Part shown: positions 43,977 to 53,213 of the stretch, piece after piece
How positions within the stretch are numbered: the first letter of the stretch is position 1
How the letters are laid out: each line of letters begins with the position of its first letter
Assembly: GCA_049583635.1 (NCBI GenBank)
Contig: JBAUWF010000102.1
Location: 1 to 64,000, forward strand
Direction: 5' to 3'
Length of the DNA: 64,000 bases
Source: Dokdonella_A sp049583635
GTDB lineage: Bacteria; Pseudomonadota; Gammaproteobacteria; Xanthomonadales; Rhodanobacteraceae
The notes under the pieces: model-generated
Databases searched by the model: none
What the model saw: only the letters and a program-made list of their open reading frames with translations
Told to the model about the DNA's origin: nothing
Made by a program: the position numbers and the translations under genes

Positions 43977-44576
43977 ATGAACATGCACGAGCCACGCACG
44001 ACCGCATTGCTGCAGCATACGATCGCCCGATATCGCGACGACACCATCACACTCGGCGAGTTTCTCGAACCACTCGGCGAGCGCGCATTCGGGTTCCTGT
44101 TGCTCGCGCTGGCTCTGCCGAATTTCATTCCCGCACCGATCGGCGTCGGTGGCGTCATGGGTGTACTCGTGATCGGGGTCGGCGTGCAGATGCTGATCGG
44201 TCTGGAGCAACCGTGGCTTCCAGCGGCACTGCTCCGCCGCGGGCTCGCCCGCCGTTCGGCACAGCGTTTCGTCGCCCGCATTACACCTTTGCTGCGCTGG
44301 CTGGAACACATTTGCCGACCGCGCTGGGAACGCCTGGTCGAACATCCAGCACATCGAATCAGCGGATTGCTGTTGATCGTACTCGGCACTGCACTGGCCT
44401 TGCCGATCCCGTTCACCAATTATCTGTTCGGCTTGGTGTTACTGGCGTTCGCGGTCGCGCTGATCGAACGCGACGGGGTGTTGCTGATCGTGGTTTGGAC
44501 AATCTCGATCGGTATCATCGCGGTCCTGTTCGGATTCAGTCACGTTGCGCTGGGCTTTTTCCAGCACTGGTTATAG
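43977..44576 (+). CDS. exoD: ExoD family membrane protein
   Basis: 199 residues. N-terminal cytoplasmic stretch TITLGEFLEPLGERAFGFLL (residues 22-41), then hydrophobic segments near 35-70, 128-160 and 165-190. The pattern GERAFGFLLLALALPNFIPA is typical of ExoD, first found in exopolysaccharide-related mutants of rhizobia; function unproven. Ribosome site weak. Its 3' end overlaps the convergent trmJ by 41 bp. Confidence 0.85.
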   Translation: MNMHEPRTTALLQHTIARYRDDTITLGEFLEPLGERAFGFLLLALALPNFIPAPIGVGGVMGVLVIGVGVQMLIGLEQPWLPAALLRRGLARRSAQRFVARITPLLRWLEHICRPRWERLVEHPAHRISGLLLIVLGTALALPIPFTNYLFGLVLLAFAVALIERDGVLLIVVWTISIGIIAVLFGFSHVALGFFQHWL

Positions 44577-45375
44577 CGGACGCCATCGCCTCGCAGCTGC
44601 CGGGCTGCCCGCCGTCAGCACCCGCCAGACGCACACTGCGCTGGGCATCGCTGAGAATACCGCGAAGTATACGCAGCTCGCGCTGATCCGGCTGCGCACG
44701 CAGGAACAAGCGCCGCAGACGTCGCATGATCGTGCGCGGTGACCGACCCTTGTGAAAATCGATATCGTCAAGCATGCGCCCAAGATGGTCAAAGAAACCT
44801 TCCATTTGCACGCTGCTGGCCGGCATGTCGGCTTTCGTGCTTCCCGATGTCATTGAACCGTGACAAAGCGCAAGGCGCAATTCGTAGGCGACAACCTGCA
44901 CCGCTTGAGCGAGATTCAGCGACGGGAATTCCGGGTCGCTCGGTATCATCAATGCCGCGTGACAGCAGGCGAGTTCGTCATTGTCCAGCCCGGCGCGTTC
45001 GTTACCGAAAACCACGGCGACCTCGCCACCCATGCTGGCGGCGTCAATCAGACATTTTGCGGCCTTGCGTGGAGTCAGTTCCGGCAGCGCCACACCGCGC
45101 CGTCGCGCGGTCGCACCAATCACCATCCGGCAATCGGCAATCGCGTCCGCCAGAAGAGGTGAAACGACGGCATTGTCCAGCACCGCGTTGGCTCCGGACG
45201 CCAAGGCGATCGCATCCGCGTGCGGAAAGCGATGCGGTGCGACCAGCGCGAGACGACTGAAGCCCATCGTGCGAATGGCACGCGCGCCCGCTCCGATATT
45301 GCCGGGATGTGAAGGTTTGACCAGTACGAAACGGATATGGGAAGCGATGCCAGTGGCGTCGATGCTTTCGTTCAT
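44536..45375 (-). CDS. trmJ: tRNA (cytidine/uridine-2'-O)-methyltransferase TrmJ
   Basis: SPOUT methyltransferase modifying position 32 of tRNAs. 279 residues from ATG 45375 (MNESIDATG). Motifs: HPGNIGAGARAIRTMGFSRL near residue 22, VVFGNERAGLDNDEL near residue 120 and PSLNLAQAVQVVAYELRLAL near residue 150, the SAM-binding trefoil knot. The C-terminal extension (residues 200-279) is long. It is divergent from suhB, the same pairing as in E. coli, and converges on exoD with overlap. Confidence 0.93.
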   Translation of the reverse strand: MNESIDATGIASHIRFVLVKPSHPGNIGAGARAIRTMGFSRLALVAPHRFPHADAIALASGANAVLDNAVVSPLLADAIADCRMVIGATARRRGVALPELTPRKAAKCLIDAASMGGEVAVVFGNERAGLDNDELACCHAALMIPSDPEFPSLNLAQAVQVVAYELRLALCHGSMTSGSTKADMPASSVQMEGFFDHLGRMLDDIDFHKGRSPRTIMRRLRRLFLRAQPDQRELRILRGILSDAQRSVRLAGADGGQPGSCEAMASAITSAGKSPAQRD

Positions 45376-45483
45376 GCCTTCGTCGAACCGAATAACAGCG
45401 GTGGCCCCGGCACCCTCCGCCGCGTAGGCACCGGCAAGCACGTGAACCAATCGCGGGCTCACCGCCGCAGACTTTCCGCGAGT

Positions 45484-45513
45484 TTGTCACAGCGCGAATT
45501 GATCTGCTAACCT
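45484..45513 (+). promoter_or_regulatory. Candidate suhB promoter
   Basis: TTGTCA (45484-45489) and TAACCT (45508-45513) are 18 bp apart in the trmJ-suhB gap, giving a leader of about 58 nt before the suhB ATG. The -10 match is weak. Confidence 0.35.
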
Positions 45514-45577
45514 TCCGCGCCGCACGTCGGTCCACCGACGCGCCGTTGTTCTTTTCCAGTCGATCCCCGGAAATCCG

Positions 45578-46378
45578 ATGGCCAGACCCGCCGTGACAGT
45601 TGCGGTGCGTGCAGCACGCGCCGCCGGACAGGTGATCGTGCGTCACATGAATCGCCTGGACAACATCAACGTCGTCGAAAAACAACGCTTCGACTATGTT
45701 TCCGACGTGGATCGCATGGCCGAGGCGGAAATCGTGCGCGAGCTCAGGCGCGCGTTTCCCGCGCACGCCATCCTCGGCGAGGAGAGCGGCGCGAGCGGCG
45801 AATCCCGATTTACCTGGGTCATCGACCCGCTCGACGGTACCCATAATTATCTTCGCGGCTTTCCGCACTTTGCCGTATCGATCGCCATGCTCGACAACCG
45901 CGAGCCGATGCACGCGGTGGTGTTCGATCCTTTGCGTGACGAATTGTTCGTGGCAAGTCGCGGCGACGGCGCGTTGCTCAATGACCGGCGCATGCGCGTG
46001 TCAGCCCGGCCCGGACTCGAAGGCGCTTTGCTCGCGACTGGATTCCCGTATCGCCAGCGCGCACATCTGGATGTGCAGATCGAGATCACGCGCACGCTGC
46101 TCGGATCAGCGGAGGATATCCGCCGCACCGGATCGGCGGCGCTCGATATTGCCTACGTCGCGGCGGGCCGCCTCGATGGTTTCTACGAAACCGGCCTGAA
46201 CCCGTGGGACATGGCCGCCGGCTGTCTGCTCGTGCGTGAAGCCGGCGGGCGCTACTGCGATTTCAGAGGGCGTGAAGGCATTCCCGCCAATGGCAACCTG
46301 CTCGCCGGCAACATCGGCGTTGTCGACGCGATGATCAAGTCGATGTCGCCGCATCTGTCCACCATGCTGATCGACTGA
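45578..46378 (+). CDS. suhB: Inositol monophosphatase family protein SuhB
   Basis: 266 residues. Mg-dependent phosphatase fold: ILGEESGASGE near residue 65, WVIDPLDGTHNYLRGFPHFA near residue 80 (the DPxDGT metal site), and GLNPWDMAAGCLLVREAGG near residue 205. In E. coli SuhB also takes part in rRNA transcription antitermination, so the role may not be inositol metabolism. Divergent from trmJ. Confidence 0.94.
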   Translation: MARPAVTVAVRAARAAGQVIVRHMNRLDNINVVEKQRFDYVSDVDRMAEAEIVRELRRAFPAHAILGEESGASGESRFTWVIDPLDGTHNYLRGFPHFAVSIAMLDNREPMHAVVFDPLRDELFVASRGDGALLNDRRMRVSARPGLEGALLATGFPYRQRAHLDVQIEITRTLLGSAEDIRRTGSAALDIAYVAAGRLDGFYETGLNPWDMAAGCLLVREAGGRYCDFRGREGIPANGNLLAGNIGVVDAMIKSMSPHLSTMLID

Positions 46379-46483
46379 TCGATCAGCAAGCTCGTTGCGT
46401 TTTGCCGCTCTCGCACTTTGGTGGTGCTGTGCTTGTCATTCGCCTCGGTGGCCAGCTTGCGCTGACTTGATTGGCGTTCGTGC

Positions 46484-46514
46484 AAAAGAAAAAGCCCGAC
46501 TTGCGCCGGGCTCT
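46484..46514 (-). terminator. Rho-independent terminator of ompA
   Basis: Minus strand: AGCCCG and CGGGCT arms with an 8-base loop followed by a T-rich run (TTTTTCTTTT). It lies 26 bp after the OmpA-family stop and also faces the end of suhB. Confidence 0.82.
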
Positions 46515-46539
46515 TTCATCACACTCCCAAAGCGTCGAA

Positions 46540-47667
46540 TTACTGCGTCGGGTTCTCGACCTTCAACTCGGTGCGGCGGTTGCGCGCACGTCCTTCCTTG
46601 GTCTTGTTGGTGTCGATCGGCATCGTTTCGCCGAAGCCCTTGACCGCCGTGATGCGGCTGGCATCGACGCCGTGCGCTGTCAGATAGTCGTAAACGATCT
46701 GCGCGCGGCGCTCCGACAACTTCTGGTTGTACGCGTCGGTACCGATCGAGTCGGTGTGGCCGTCAAGTTCAACCTTGATCTGCGGATAGCGGTTCAGCGC
46801 ATCGATCGCCTGATCGAGAATCGCGACCGAATCGGCGGTTGGAACCTGCAGTGTCGGCTCGATATTGTGCTCGCTCGATTTCGGTCGGTCGAACTTGAAG
46901 TTCACGCCACGCAGGTCGATCACGACCTTCTGCGGGCAACCGTCCGGACCGACCACGGTTCCGGCTGGTGTATCCGCGCAGCGATCATCGCAGTTGTTGA
47001 CACCATCATTGTCGTCATCAAGCGTATGGCAATCCGGCGGCGGCGGCGGTGCAGCCGGCGGTTCCGGTGGCGGCGGCGGCGCTTCGCCACCGAAGTTCAC
47101 CAGCAAGGCGACAGAGGCAAGGCCGTCGACGTAATGGTTATGATCTTCAGCTCCGGGGAACTGACCGCGCAACGAATTGTTGTCCTTGTCGTAGCGAGCA
47201 GCGAGTTCGCCGCGAAGCGCCATGCGATCCGAAAGATTCCACTGGATACCGCCACCGACCGTAGCCATCGGATCCCAACCGTTGCGCTGGATGAATCCGG
47301 AATAGGCTGCATGCCTCAAGGCGCCGATGCCGACCATAACGTAGGGACGCCACTGCCCGCCTTGATCACCGAAGAACCAGCGACCGGACACACCAAGGCC
47401 TACGCTCTCCCACTCATGACCATTGCGGAACGAACTGCTGGAAAAGTCCGCGTTGTTGATGGTGTACTCAAAATCGACCGCCAGATTGGGGTTCACCCAC
47501 ACGCCCGCGCCGATTCCGGTAAGGAATGAGGCGTCGGTGCTACGGCTGCCGTCCGGAACAACCACACCAATGCGCGGCGCGATATACCAATCGCTCTGTG
47601 CATGCGCAGCGGAAAAGCCGCCGCACATCACCATGGCGATCAACGCATACAAGGCCCTACGTTTCAT
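46540..47667 (-). CDS. ompA: OmpA-family outer-membrane protein
   Basis: 375 residues from ATG 47667, with AAAAGGAGA 7 bp upstream. Signal peptide ending FSAAHA, then an eight-strand-type barrel (residues 25-190; WYIAPRIGVVVPDG, YVDGLASVALLVNFGG). A Pro-rich hinge PPPPPEPPAAPPPPP spans residues 195-213, followed by a calcium-binding-like DDDNDGVNNCDDRCADTPAG segment, and the C-terminal OmpA peptidoglycan-binding domain (VELDGHTDSIGTDAYNQKLS, ARNRRTELKV). Anchors the outer membrane to the wall. The AT-rich stretch at 47730-47810 probably holds its promoter. Confidence 0.95.
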   Translation of the reverse strand: MKRRALYALIAMVMCGGFSAAHAQSDWYIAPRIGVVVPDGSRSTDASFLTGIGAGVWVNPNLAVDFEYTINNADFSSSSFRNGHEWESVGLGVSGRWFFGDQGGQWRPYVMVGIGALRHAAYSGFIQRNGWDPMATVGGGIQWNLSDRMALRGELAARYDKDNNSLRGQFPGAEDHNHYVDGLASVALLVNFGGEAPPPPPEPPAAPPPPPDCHTLDDDNDGVNNCDDRCADTPAGTVVGPDGCPQKVVIDLRGVNFKFDRPKSSEHNIEPTLQVPTADSVAILDQAIDALNRYPQIKVELDGHTDSIGTDAYNQKLSERRAQIVYDYLTAHGVDASRITAVKGFGETMPIDTNKTKEGRARNRRTELKVENPTQ

Positions 47668-47847
47668 CACGATCTCCTTTTATCGTTTGGTCTTTTGCGT
47701 CCGTGTTAGCCCGAGACGCCAGCCGTGGCTATTTTATGGCATTCCGACGGGGAAAGGAACACCTTTTTAACACTTGACGAAAAAATACAATTTGCTTAGT
47801 TTATCAAACACTTAAAATGAATCTTGTTGGTGTTGTTAAGCCAGCAG

Positions 47848-49302
47848 TCAGACCCCGACAAACAATTCCATCCAGCATCGGACAGGCATCGCATCAAACG
47901 ACGCCGCATTGCTCGCTGCCTCGAGAATCCGCTCGACTCGCCCGGTCGGAAACCAGCCGGCAATCGCGGCCTCGAATTTCTTGCGCAAAAGCGGCACACC
48001 CTCGTCGCGACGGCGGCGGTGGCCGACTGGATAGTCAATGGATACCTTGTCGGTTTGCGTACCGTCGGCGAAGAACACCTGCACGGCGTTGCCGATGTAG
48101 CGTTTGTCGGGATCGAAATAGTCACGCGTGAAATGCTCGTTCTCACGGACTTCCATTTTTGCGCGCAACGTATCGATGCGTGCATCGGCAGCGACCGCAT
48201 CGCCGTAGTCATCCGCTACCAGGCGGCCGAATATCAACGGCACCGCAACCATGTACTGAATGCAATGATCGCGATCGGCGTGGTTCGCGAGCGGGCCAGT
48301 CTTGTCGATGATGCGGCAGGCGGCCTCCTGCGTCTCGATGACGATGCGCTCTATCCGGTCGAGCCGGCCGACAACCTGCGGGTGCAATTGCAACGCACAC
48401 TCCACCGCCGTCTGCGCGTGGAATTCGGCGGGGAAACTGATCTTGAACAGCACATTTTCCATCACATAGCTGCCGAACGGCCGCTCGAACTCGAACGGCT
48501 TGCCACCGAACGCGACATCGTAGAACCCCCAGTTCTTTGCCGACAACGCCGACGGATAACCAGGCGCGCGCTTGCCGACTGCGTTGAGCGCGTGTATCAC
48601 GGCGCGTCGGCACGCGTCGCCGGCGGCCCAGCTCTTGCGCGGTCCGGTGTTGGGTGCGTGGCGGTAGGTGCGCAACGCGCCATTGTCGATCCAGCTTTGC
48701 GACACGGCGTTGATGATTTCATCCTTGCCACCACCGAGCATGGCGGTCGCCACCGCGGTCGACGCGAGACGCACCAGAATTACGTGATCGAGACCGACGC
48801 GATTGAAACTGTTCTTCAATGCGTAGCAACCCTGGATTTCGTGTGCCTTGATTGCATAGCCAAGCACGTCGCGCATGATCAATGCGTCGCGGCCTTGCGA
48901 TTCTTCCTTGCGACCCAGATAGTCGGCAACCGCAAGGATGGCGCCGAGATTGTCGGACGGATGGCCCCATTCGGCAGCAAGCCAGGTGTCGTTGAAATCG
49001 AGCCAGCGGATCTGCGTGCCGATGGAAAACGCCGCCTGCGCGGGGTCCAGCTCGTAGTCTGTACCCGGCACGCGCGCTCCGCCTGCCAGCGTGGCGCCCG
49101 GCACGACAGGTCCGATCTCGGCGGCGCACTCCGGAAATTTCATCGCCAGCATGGCGCAGGCGAACGAATCGAGCAGCATGTAGCGTGCCGTCTCGAAGGC
49201 TTCGGCCGATTCGATTTCCGTGTCGATGACGTAGTCGGCAATATCGGTCAGGGGCTGATCTGGAGGTGGCCGTTCGGCTGAGCGGATGTCGGTCTGAGTC
49301 AT
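47848..49302 (-). CDS. prpD: 2-methylcitrate dehydratase
   Basis: Dehydrates 2-methylcitrate to methylaconitate in propionate breakdown. 484 residues, the PrpD length. MmgE/PrpD marks: YMLLDSFACAMLAMKFPECA near residue 42, WLDFNDTWLAAEWGHPSDNL near residue 98 and GYAIKAHEIQGCYALKNSFN near residue 148. Cys residues are not arranged as in an iron-sulfur aconitase. It is on the same strand as prpC and prpB, but 1 kb away, separated by an ion-channel gene and a GST remnant, so co-transcription is uncertain. Confidence 0.93.
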   Translation of the reverse strand: MTQTDIRSAERPPPDQPLTDIADYVIDTEIESAEAFETARYMLLDSFACAMLAMKFPECAAEIGPVVPGATLAGGARVPGTDYELDPAQAAFSIGTQIRWLDFNDTWLAAEWGHPSDNLGAILAVADYLGRKEESQGRDALIMRDVLGYAIKAHEIQGCYALKNSFNRVGLDHVILVRLASTAVATAMLGGGKDEIINAVSQSWIDNGALRTYRHAPNTGPRKSWAAGDACRRAVIHALNAVGKRAPGYPSALSAKNWGFYDVAFGGKPFEFERPFGSYVMENVLFKISFPAEFHAQTAVECALQLHPQVVGRLDRIERIVIETQEAACRIIDKTGPLANHADRDHCIQYMVAVPLIFGRLVADDYGDAVAADARIDTLRAKMEVRENEHFTRDYFDPDKRYIGNAVQVFFADGTQTDKVSIDYPVGHRRRRDEGVPLLRKKFEAAIAGWFPTGRVERILEAASNAASFDAMPVRCWMELFVGV

Positions 49303-49424
49303 GAAATGTCCGGATTAACGGCGAATGCCAGCAGGAAAGCGGGCGCGCATTGTGCCCATGATCGGCGCTCGAATCCACGCCGCAGTGCCATTTGAATAAG
49401 GCGACTTCAAGTAGGGAACCCGAT

Positions 49425-49724
49425 ATGAAACTCTGCTACGTGCCAGGCGCCTGCTCGCCGAGCGATCACATTGCGCTCGAAATCCTGCGAGGCGAAGAAG
49501 CATGATCATGATGAGATCAAGAGAGGCCGATATCTGAAATTGAATTCAAGGTGCAACTCCTGTGTTCGAAAAAGGACGGCCGGGTACTGAATCTTGCAGC
49601 GATGGGCCGAGGCGTTCGACCTGGACCTAACAGGCCTCGACAATCTTGCACGCTTCGCGGCACGAATGGGATCCGATCCGGTTGCTTCGCGAAGAAGGCT
49701 CTCCTTTGATCGCGTATGGTCTGC
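49425..49724 (+). pseudogene. Decayed glutathione S-transferase
   Basis: The segment begins with a ribosome-site-like GGGA and ATG 49425, giving MKLCYVPGACSPSDHIALE, the classic start of a bacterial GST, but stops after 26 codons (49505). Further GST pieces follow in shifting frames: YLKLNSR, then VQLLCSKKDGRVLNLAAM (the beta3-beta4 region with DGRVL), then after an apparent loss of about 100 codons the C-terminal helix RWAEAFDLDLTGLDNLARFA, and in yet another frame LLREEGSPL. At least three frameshifts and one large deletion are needed. Inactive. Confidence 0.85.
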
Positions 49725-49776
49725 GGGCGCGTCGCTTCCAGCGAAAGGTCGGACGCGCGACCACCCACGCTCGCGA

Positions 49777-50271
49777 TCAGCGCCGACCCCAGAAACGTTC
49801 CATTTCCAGGTATGTGAACGAAGCCGACCAGGTGATCATGACGAACCCGGTCAACGCCTCGGTTCCCGCGAGGAACCGGATCGGACCTACCGGGAATACG
49901 TCGCCATAGCCGACCGTGGTGTAGGTGATCGCGGAAAAATAGATGTGGTCCAGCAGGGACGCGATGGCCACGCCTTGCACCGTGCCGTATCCGGGCTCCA
50001 CAAGCAGCAGGTAGAAGGCAACGCCGAAAAGCCAGATTTCGGCGACATGCAATACGAGCACGGCGAAGATCCCGGAAAGCACGCGCCGCCGGCGACGCCC
50101 GCCCGCAGTCGCAAACCGGCGCGACAACAGGTTGAGCCCCTCGTAGTGAAGAATCACGCACGCAGCAACAACCACAAGCGCCACCGCTACAACAACCAGG
50201 TTGACGCTCCAGTCGCCGTAGCCGCCGTCGCGGGCGACACTCGCCGCAGTCATAGCGAACGGTGCGGGCAT
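49777..50271 (-). CDS. Two-segment potassium-channel-like protein
   Basis: 164 residues from ATG 50271. Three or four hydrophobic stretches: LVVVAVALVVVAACVIL (about residues 24-40), GIFAVLVLHVAEIWLFGVAF (about 66-85), and a C-terminal segment (about 135-155). Between the last two lies the selectivity-filter sequence TTVGYGDVFP near residue 120, typical of K+ channels of the Ion_trans_2 type. No cytoplasmic RCK domain. Located between prpC and the GST remnant, on the prp strand. Confidence 0.85.
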   Translation of the reverse strand: MPAPFAMTAASVARDGGYGDWSVNLVVVAVALVVVAACVILHYEGLNLLSRRFATAGGRRRRRVLSGIFAVLVLHVAEIWLFGVAFYLLLVEPGYGTVQGVAIASLLDHIYFSAITYTTVGYGDVFPVGPIRFLAGTEALTGFVMITWSASFTYLEMERFWGRR

Positions 50272-50311
50272 GTTTGCGATACCGACCGCGTCCACAGGTC
50301 GCGTCGGAGCC

Positions 50312-51463
50312 TCAGGCGCGCTTGTCGATTGGTGTGAATCCGCGCTCGTCCGGTCCCGTGTAATTCGCGCTCGGGCGGATGATCTTGCCGTCCATGCGCT
50401 GCTCGATCACGTGCGCACTCCAGCCGGATGTACGCGAGATCACGAACAGCGGCGTGAACATCGCGGTCGGCACGCCCATCATGTGGTAGGTCGATGCCGA
50501 GTACCAGTCGAGATTCGGGAACATTTTCTTCTGCTCCCACAACAACTGCTCGATGCGCTCGGAGATCTCGAACAGGCGCGGATTGCCACCTTCGCTGCAC
50601 AACTTTCGGCTCAGCTCCTTGATGATCGGGTTGCGCGGATCGCCGGTGGTGTACACCGGATGGCCGAAACCGATGACGATCTCCTTTCGTGCGAGGCGCT
50701 CGCGCATGTCGGTTTCGGCTTGGTCCGCCGAAACGTAGCGCGAGATGATTTCCATCGCCGCCTCATTGGCGCCGCCGTGCTTGGGACCACGCAATGCACC
50801 GATCGCACCGGTGATCGCCGAATAAAAATCACTGCCGGTTCCGGCAATCACGCGCGCGGCGAACGTGCTCGCGTTGAATTCGTGTTCGGCGTACAACACC
50901 AGCGACTTGTCCAGTGCGCCCTCATGCAATGCGCTCGGCTTGCAGCCGTGCAGGAGATGCAGGAAATGCCCGGCGATCGACTCGTCCTCGGTCTCGGTAT
51001 CGATGCGCCGACCATCATGGCTGTAGTGGTACCAGTACAGCAGCATCGAGCCGAAACTTGCCATCAGGCGATCGGCGATGTCGCGCGCACCGGCCGCGTT
51101 GTGATCCTCGTTCTCCGGCAACACGCTGCCGAGCATGGAACAACCGCTGCGCATGACATCCATCGGGTGTGTCGCCGGCGGCAACAACTCGAGCGCTGCC
51201 CGTACCGCCTGCGGCAACCCGCGCAAGCGGCGCAGCTTTTCGCGATACACCTTGAGTTCCGACCAGGTCGGCAGACGCTCGTGGACCAATAGATGCGCGA
51301 CTTCCTCGAAGCTCGCCTTGGCCGCCAGATCGGCGATGTCGTAACCGCGGTAATGCAGATCATTGCCGCTGCGCCCCACCGTGCACAGCGCAGTATTGCC
51401 GGCGGCGACGCCGGACAGGGCAACGGATTTCTTGGGCTTGGGCCGCGTTGCGTTCTCGCTCAT
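50312..51463 (-). CDS. prpC: 2-methylcitrate synthase
   Basis: Condenses propionyl-CoA with oxaloacetate. 383 residues from ATG 51463 (ATG 51466 possible). Citrate-synthase fold: LHYRGYDIADLAAKASFEEV near residue 35, LRGPKHGGANEAAME near residue 240 with the first catalytic His, VIGFGHPVYTTGDPR near residue 280 with the second, and DWYSASTYHMMGVP near residue 325 with the catalytic Asp. Small size and the prpB neighbour mark it as PrpC and not GltA. Confidence 0.94.
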   Translation of the reverse strand: MSENATRPKPKKSVALSGVAAGNTALCTVGRSGNDLHYRGYDIADLAAKASFEEVAHLLVHERLPTWSELKVYREKLRRLRGLPQAVRAALELLPPATHPMDVMRSGCSMLGSVLPENEDHNAAGARDIADRLMASFGSMLLYWYHYSHDGRRIDTETEDESIAGHFLHLLHGCKPSALHEGALDKSLVLYAEHEFNASTFAARVIAGTGSDFYSAITGAIGALRGPKHGGANEAAMEIISRYVSADQAETDMRERLARKEIVIGFGHPVYTTGDPRNPIIKELSRKLCSEGGNPRLFEISERIEQLLWEQKKMFPNLDWYSASTYHMMGVPTAMFTPLFVISRTSGWSAHVIEQRMDGKIIRPSANYTGPDERGFTPIDKRA

Positions 51464-51504
51464 CATTGTCTCCGAAGGGCCATGCACACAACATGGCGTG
51501 GCCC

Positions 51505-52092
51505 TCAATTATTGAATATTTCCGCGGGCGGTAGCCGCGGGCACTGATCGACGGGCTTCACCCGCAACTGAAGCGACATCGACGGGGGGCCGATGAGATT
51601 CTTGTTGCTGGACACCCAGCACTCGCCCAAGGTCGAGCAGAAACAGATATCCATCGCCAATCGATCCGAAGCGGCGGAGCCAAAACGCTGCCACAGGTCC
51701 TGGTCGGGAAACCGGATCATCTGCAACTCTTCCCCGGGGCTCAGCACGTCATAATTGACAGTCGACTGAATGAAGTGGTGCGGCGGCAACCCCAACGCGG
51801 CCAGCACGCGATTCCAATCTGTCTGAGGCTTGCCATTGATCCGGAGCTGCACGCTGCGCACGATCGCCGGGCCCACGCCTTTATTGTTCACGGTCAGTGA
51901 CTGGGTCAGATCATCGTTGCCACTGATCAGATACGGCCATACCTGCGCGCGCACCTGTTCGCGCTGAACGACTGCGGTATAAGCCGCCACCGCAACGGCG
52001 ACCAGCCCGATCACGATCGCGGCAATCGCGGTGACGCGGTCCCAGTCGGTACGCGAGTGCGCCACCGCTTTCCGGTCCTTCGCTTCGCTCAT
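51505..52092 (-). CDS. Membrane-anchored protein of unknown function inside the prp operon
   Basis: 195 residues. A cytoplasmic start, one membrane segment (TAIAAIVIGLVAVAVAAYTA, about residues 21-40), a short coiled stretch, and a periplasmic domain with three cysteines (ICFCSTLGEC near residue 150, CPRLP near the end). Its start overlaps the prpB stop (ATGA) and prpC begins 41 bp further on, so it is embedded in the operon. No family recognised. Not a usual prp gene. Confidence 0.75.
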   Translation of the reverse strand: MSEAKDRKAVAHSRTDWDRVTAIAAIVIGLVAVAVAAYTAVVQREQVRAQVWPYLISGNDDLTQSLTVNNKGVGPAIVRSVQLRINGKPQTDWNRVLAALGLPPHHFIQSTVNYDVLSPGEELQMIRFPDQDLWQRFGSAASDRLAMDICFCSTLGECWVSSNKNLIGPPSMSLQLRVKPVDQCPRLPPAEIFNN

Positions 52093-52976
52093 TTCCCGGT
52101 CTTCGAGAACAGCGCGTCGAGCTTGTCTTCGTAGGCGTGATAACCGAGGAAGTCGTACAGCTCGTTGCGTGTCTGCAGGATATCGATGATGTTCTTCTGC
52201 GTACCTTCGCGGCGCACGGTTTCGTAGAAGTGCAGCGCCGCCTTGTTCATCGCGCGATAGGCGCCACAGCAGTACAGCGCGATGTCCACCCCGGCACCTC
52301 GCAACTCGTCGGTGGTGAAAAGCGGCGTGGAGCCGAATTCGGTGAGGTTGGCCAGGATCGGAACTTTAACGGCAGCCTTGAACGTACGATAGTCGTCCAG
52401 TGCTGTCAGCGCCTCGGGGAAGATCATGTCGGCGCCGGCCTCGACATAGGCGCACGCACGCTCGATCGCAGCATCGACGCCTTCCACCGCAGCAGCGTCG
52501 GTACGCGCCATGATGACGAAGTTCGCATCGGTGCGCGCATCGACGGCTGCCTTGACGCGGTCGACCATCTCGGCGGCACTGACCACTTCCTTGCCCGGAC
52601 GATGCCCGCAGCGCTTTTGCCCGACCTGATCCTCGATGTGCACGGCGGCGACACCAGCGCGCTCGAAGTTGCGGATCGTGCGTGCAATGTTGAACGCACC
52701 GCCCCAGCCCGTGTCGATGTCGACCAGCAGGGGCATGCCTGTCGCATCGACGATCCGGCGCGCATCGATGAGCACGTCTTCCATCGTGCTGATGCCGAGA
52801 TCGGGCATACCGAGCGAATTCGCCGCGACACCGCCACCGGAAACATAGATCGCGCGAAATCCGGTGCGCTCGGCCATGCGTGCGGCATAGGCGGTAATGG
52901 CACCCACCACCTGCAGCGGTTGTTCCTCGGCGACGGCAACACGAAAGCGGGCTCCGGGGGAGCAGGATTCGCTCAT
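52089..52976 (-). CDS. prpB: 2-methylisocitrate lyase
   Basis: Cleaves 2-methylisocitrate to succinate and pyruvate. 295 residues. ICL/PEPM family: AIYVSGGGVAANSLGMPDLG near residue 43, VDIDTGWGG near residue 85 and EDQVGQKRCGHRPGKEV near residue 114 with the catalytic KRCGH, MARTDAAAVEG near residue 157. First gene of the prpB-unknown-prpC unit. No prpR regulator is in the window; the promoter must lie in 52977-53213. Confidence 0.95.
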   Translation of the reverse strand: MSESCSPGARFRVAVAEEQPLQVVGAITAYAARMAERTGFRAIYVSGGGVAANSLGMPDLGISTMEDVLIDARRIVDATGMPLLVDIDTGWGGAFNIARTIRNFERAGVAAVHIEDQVGQKRCGHRPGKEVVSAAEMVDRVKAAVDARTDANFVIMARTDAAAVEGVDAAIERACAYVEAGADMIFPEALTALDDYRTFKAAVKVPILANLTEFGSTPLFTTDELRGAGVDIALYCCGAYRAMNKAALHFYETVRREGTQKNIIDILQTRNELYDFLGYHAYEDKLDALFSKTGK

Positions 52977-53213
52977 CGAACCTCCGGTAATGAGTACGCT
53001 ATTCTAGCGTAGCTGCACCAAAACCACTTTTTGATGCCGTGGGTCGCCACGCGATTTCATGCAGCAACGACCCGCAGCGAGGCCATTTCGCGGTACCCGC
53101 GCGGCGTGAATCATTGTGGTGACACAATGTAGCGCAGGTACGCGCGATGGACCCAACCCGCGCCCATGGTCGCAGCACTGCCGCGCAACGCGCCCGAAGC
53201 CGGAGAAGACAAC

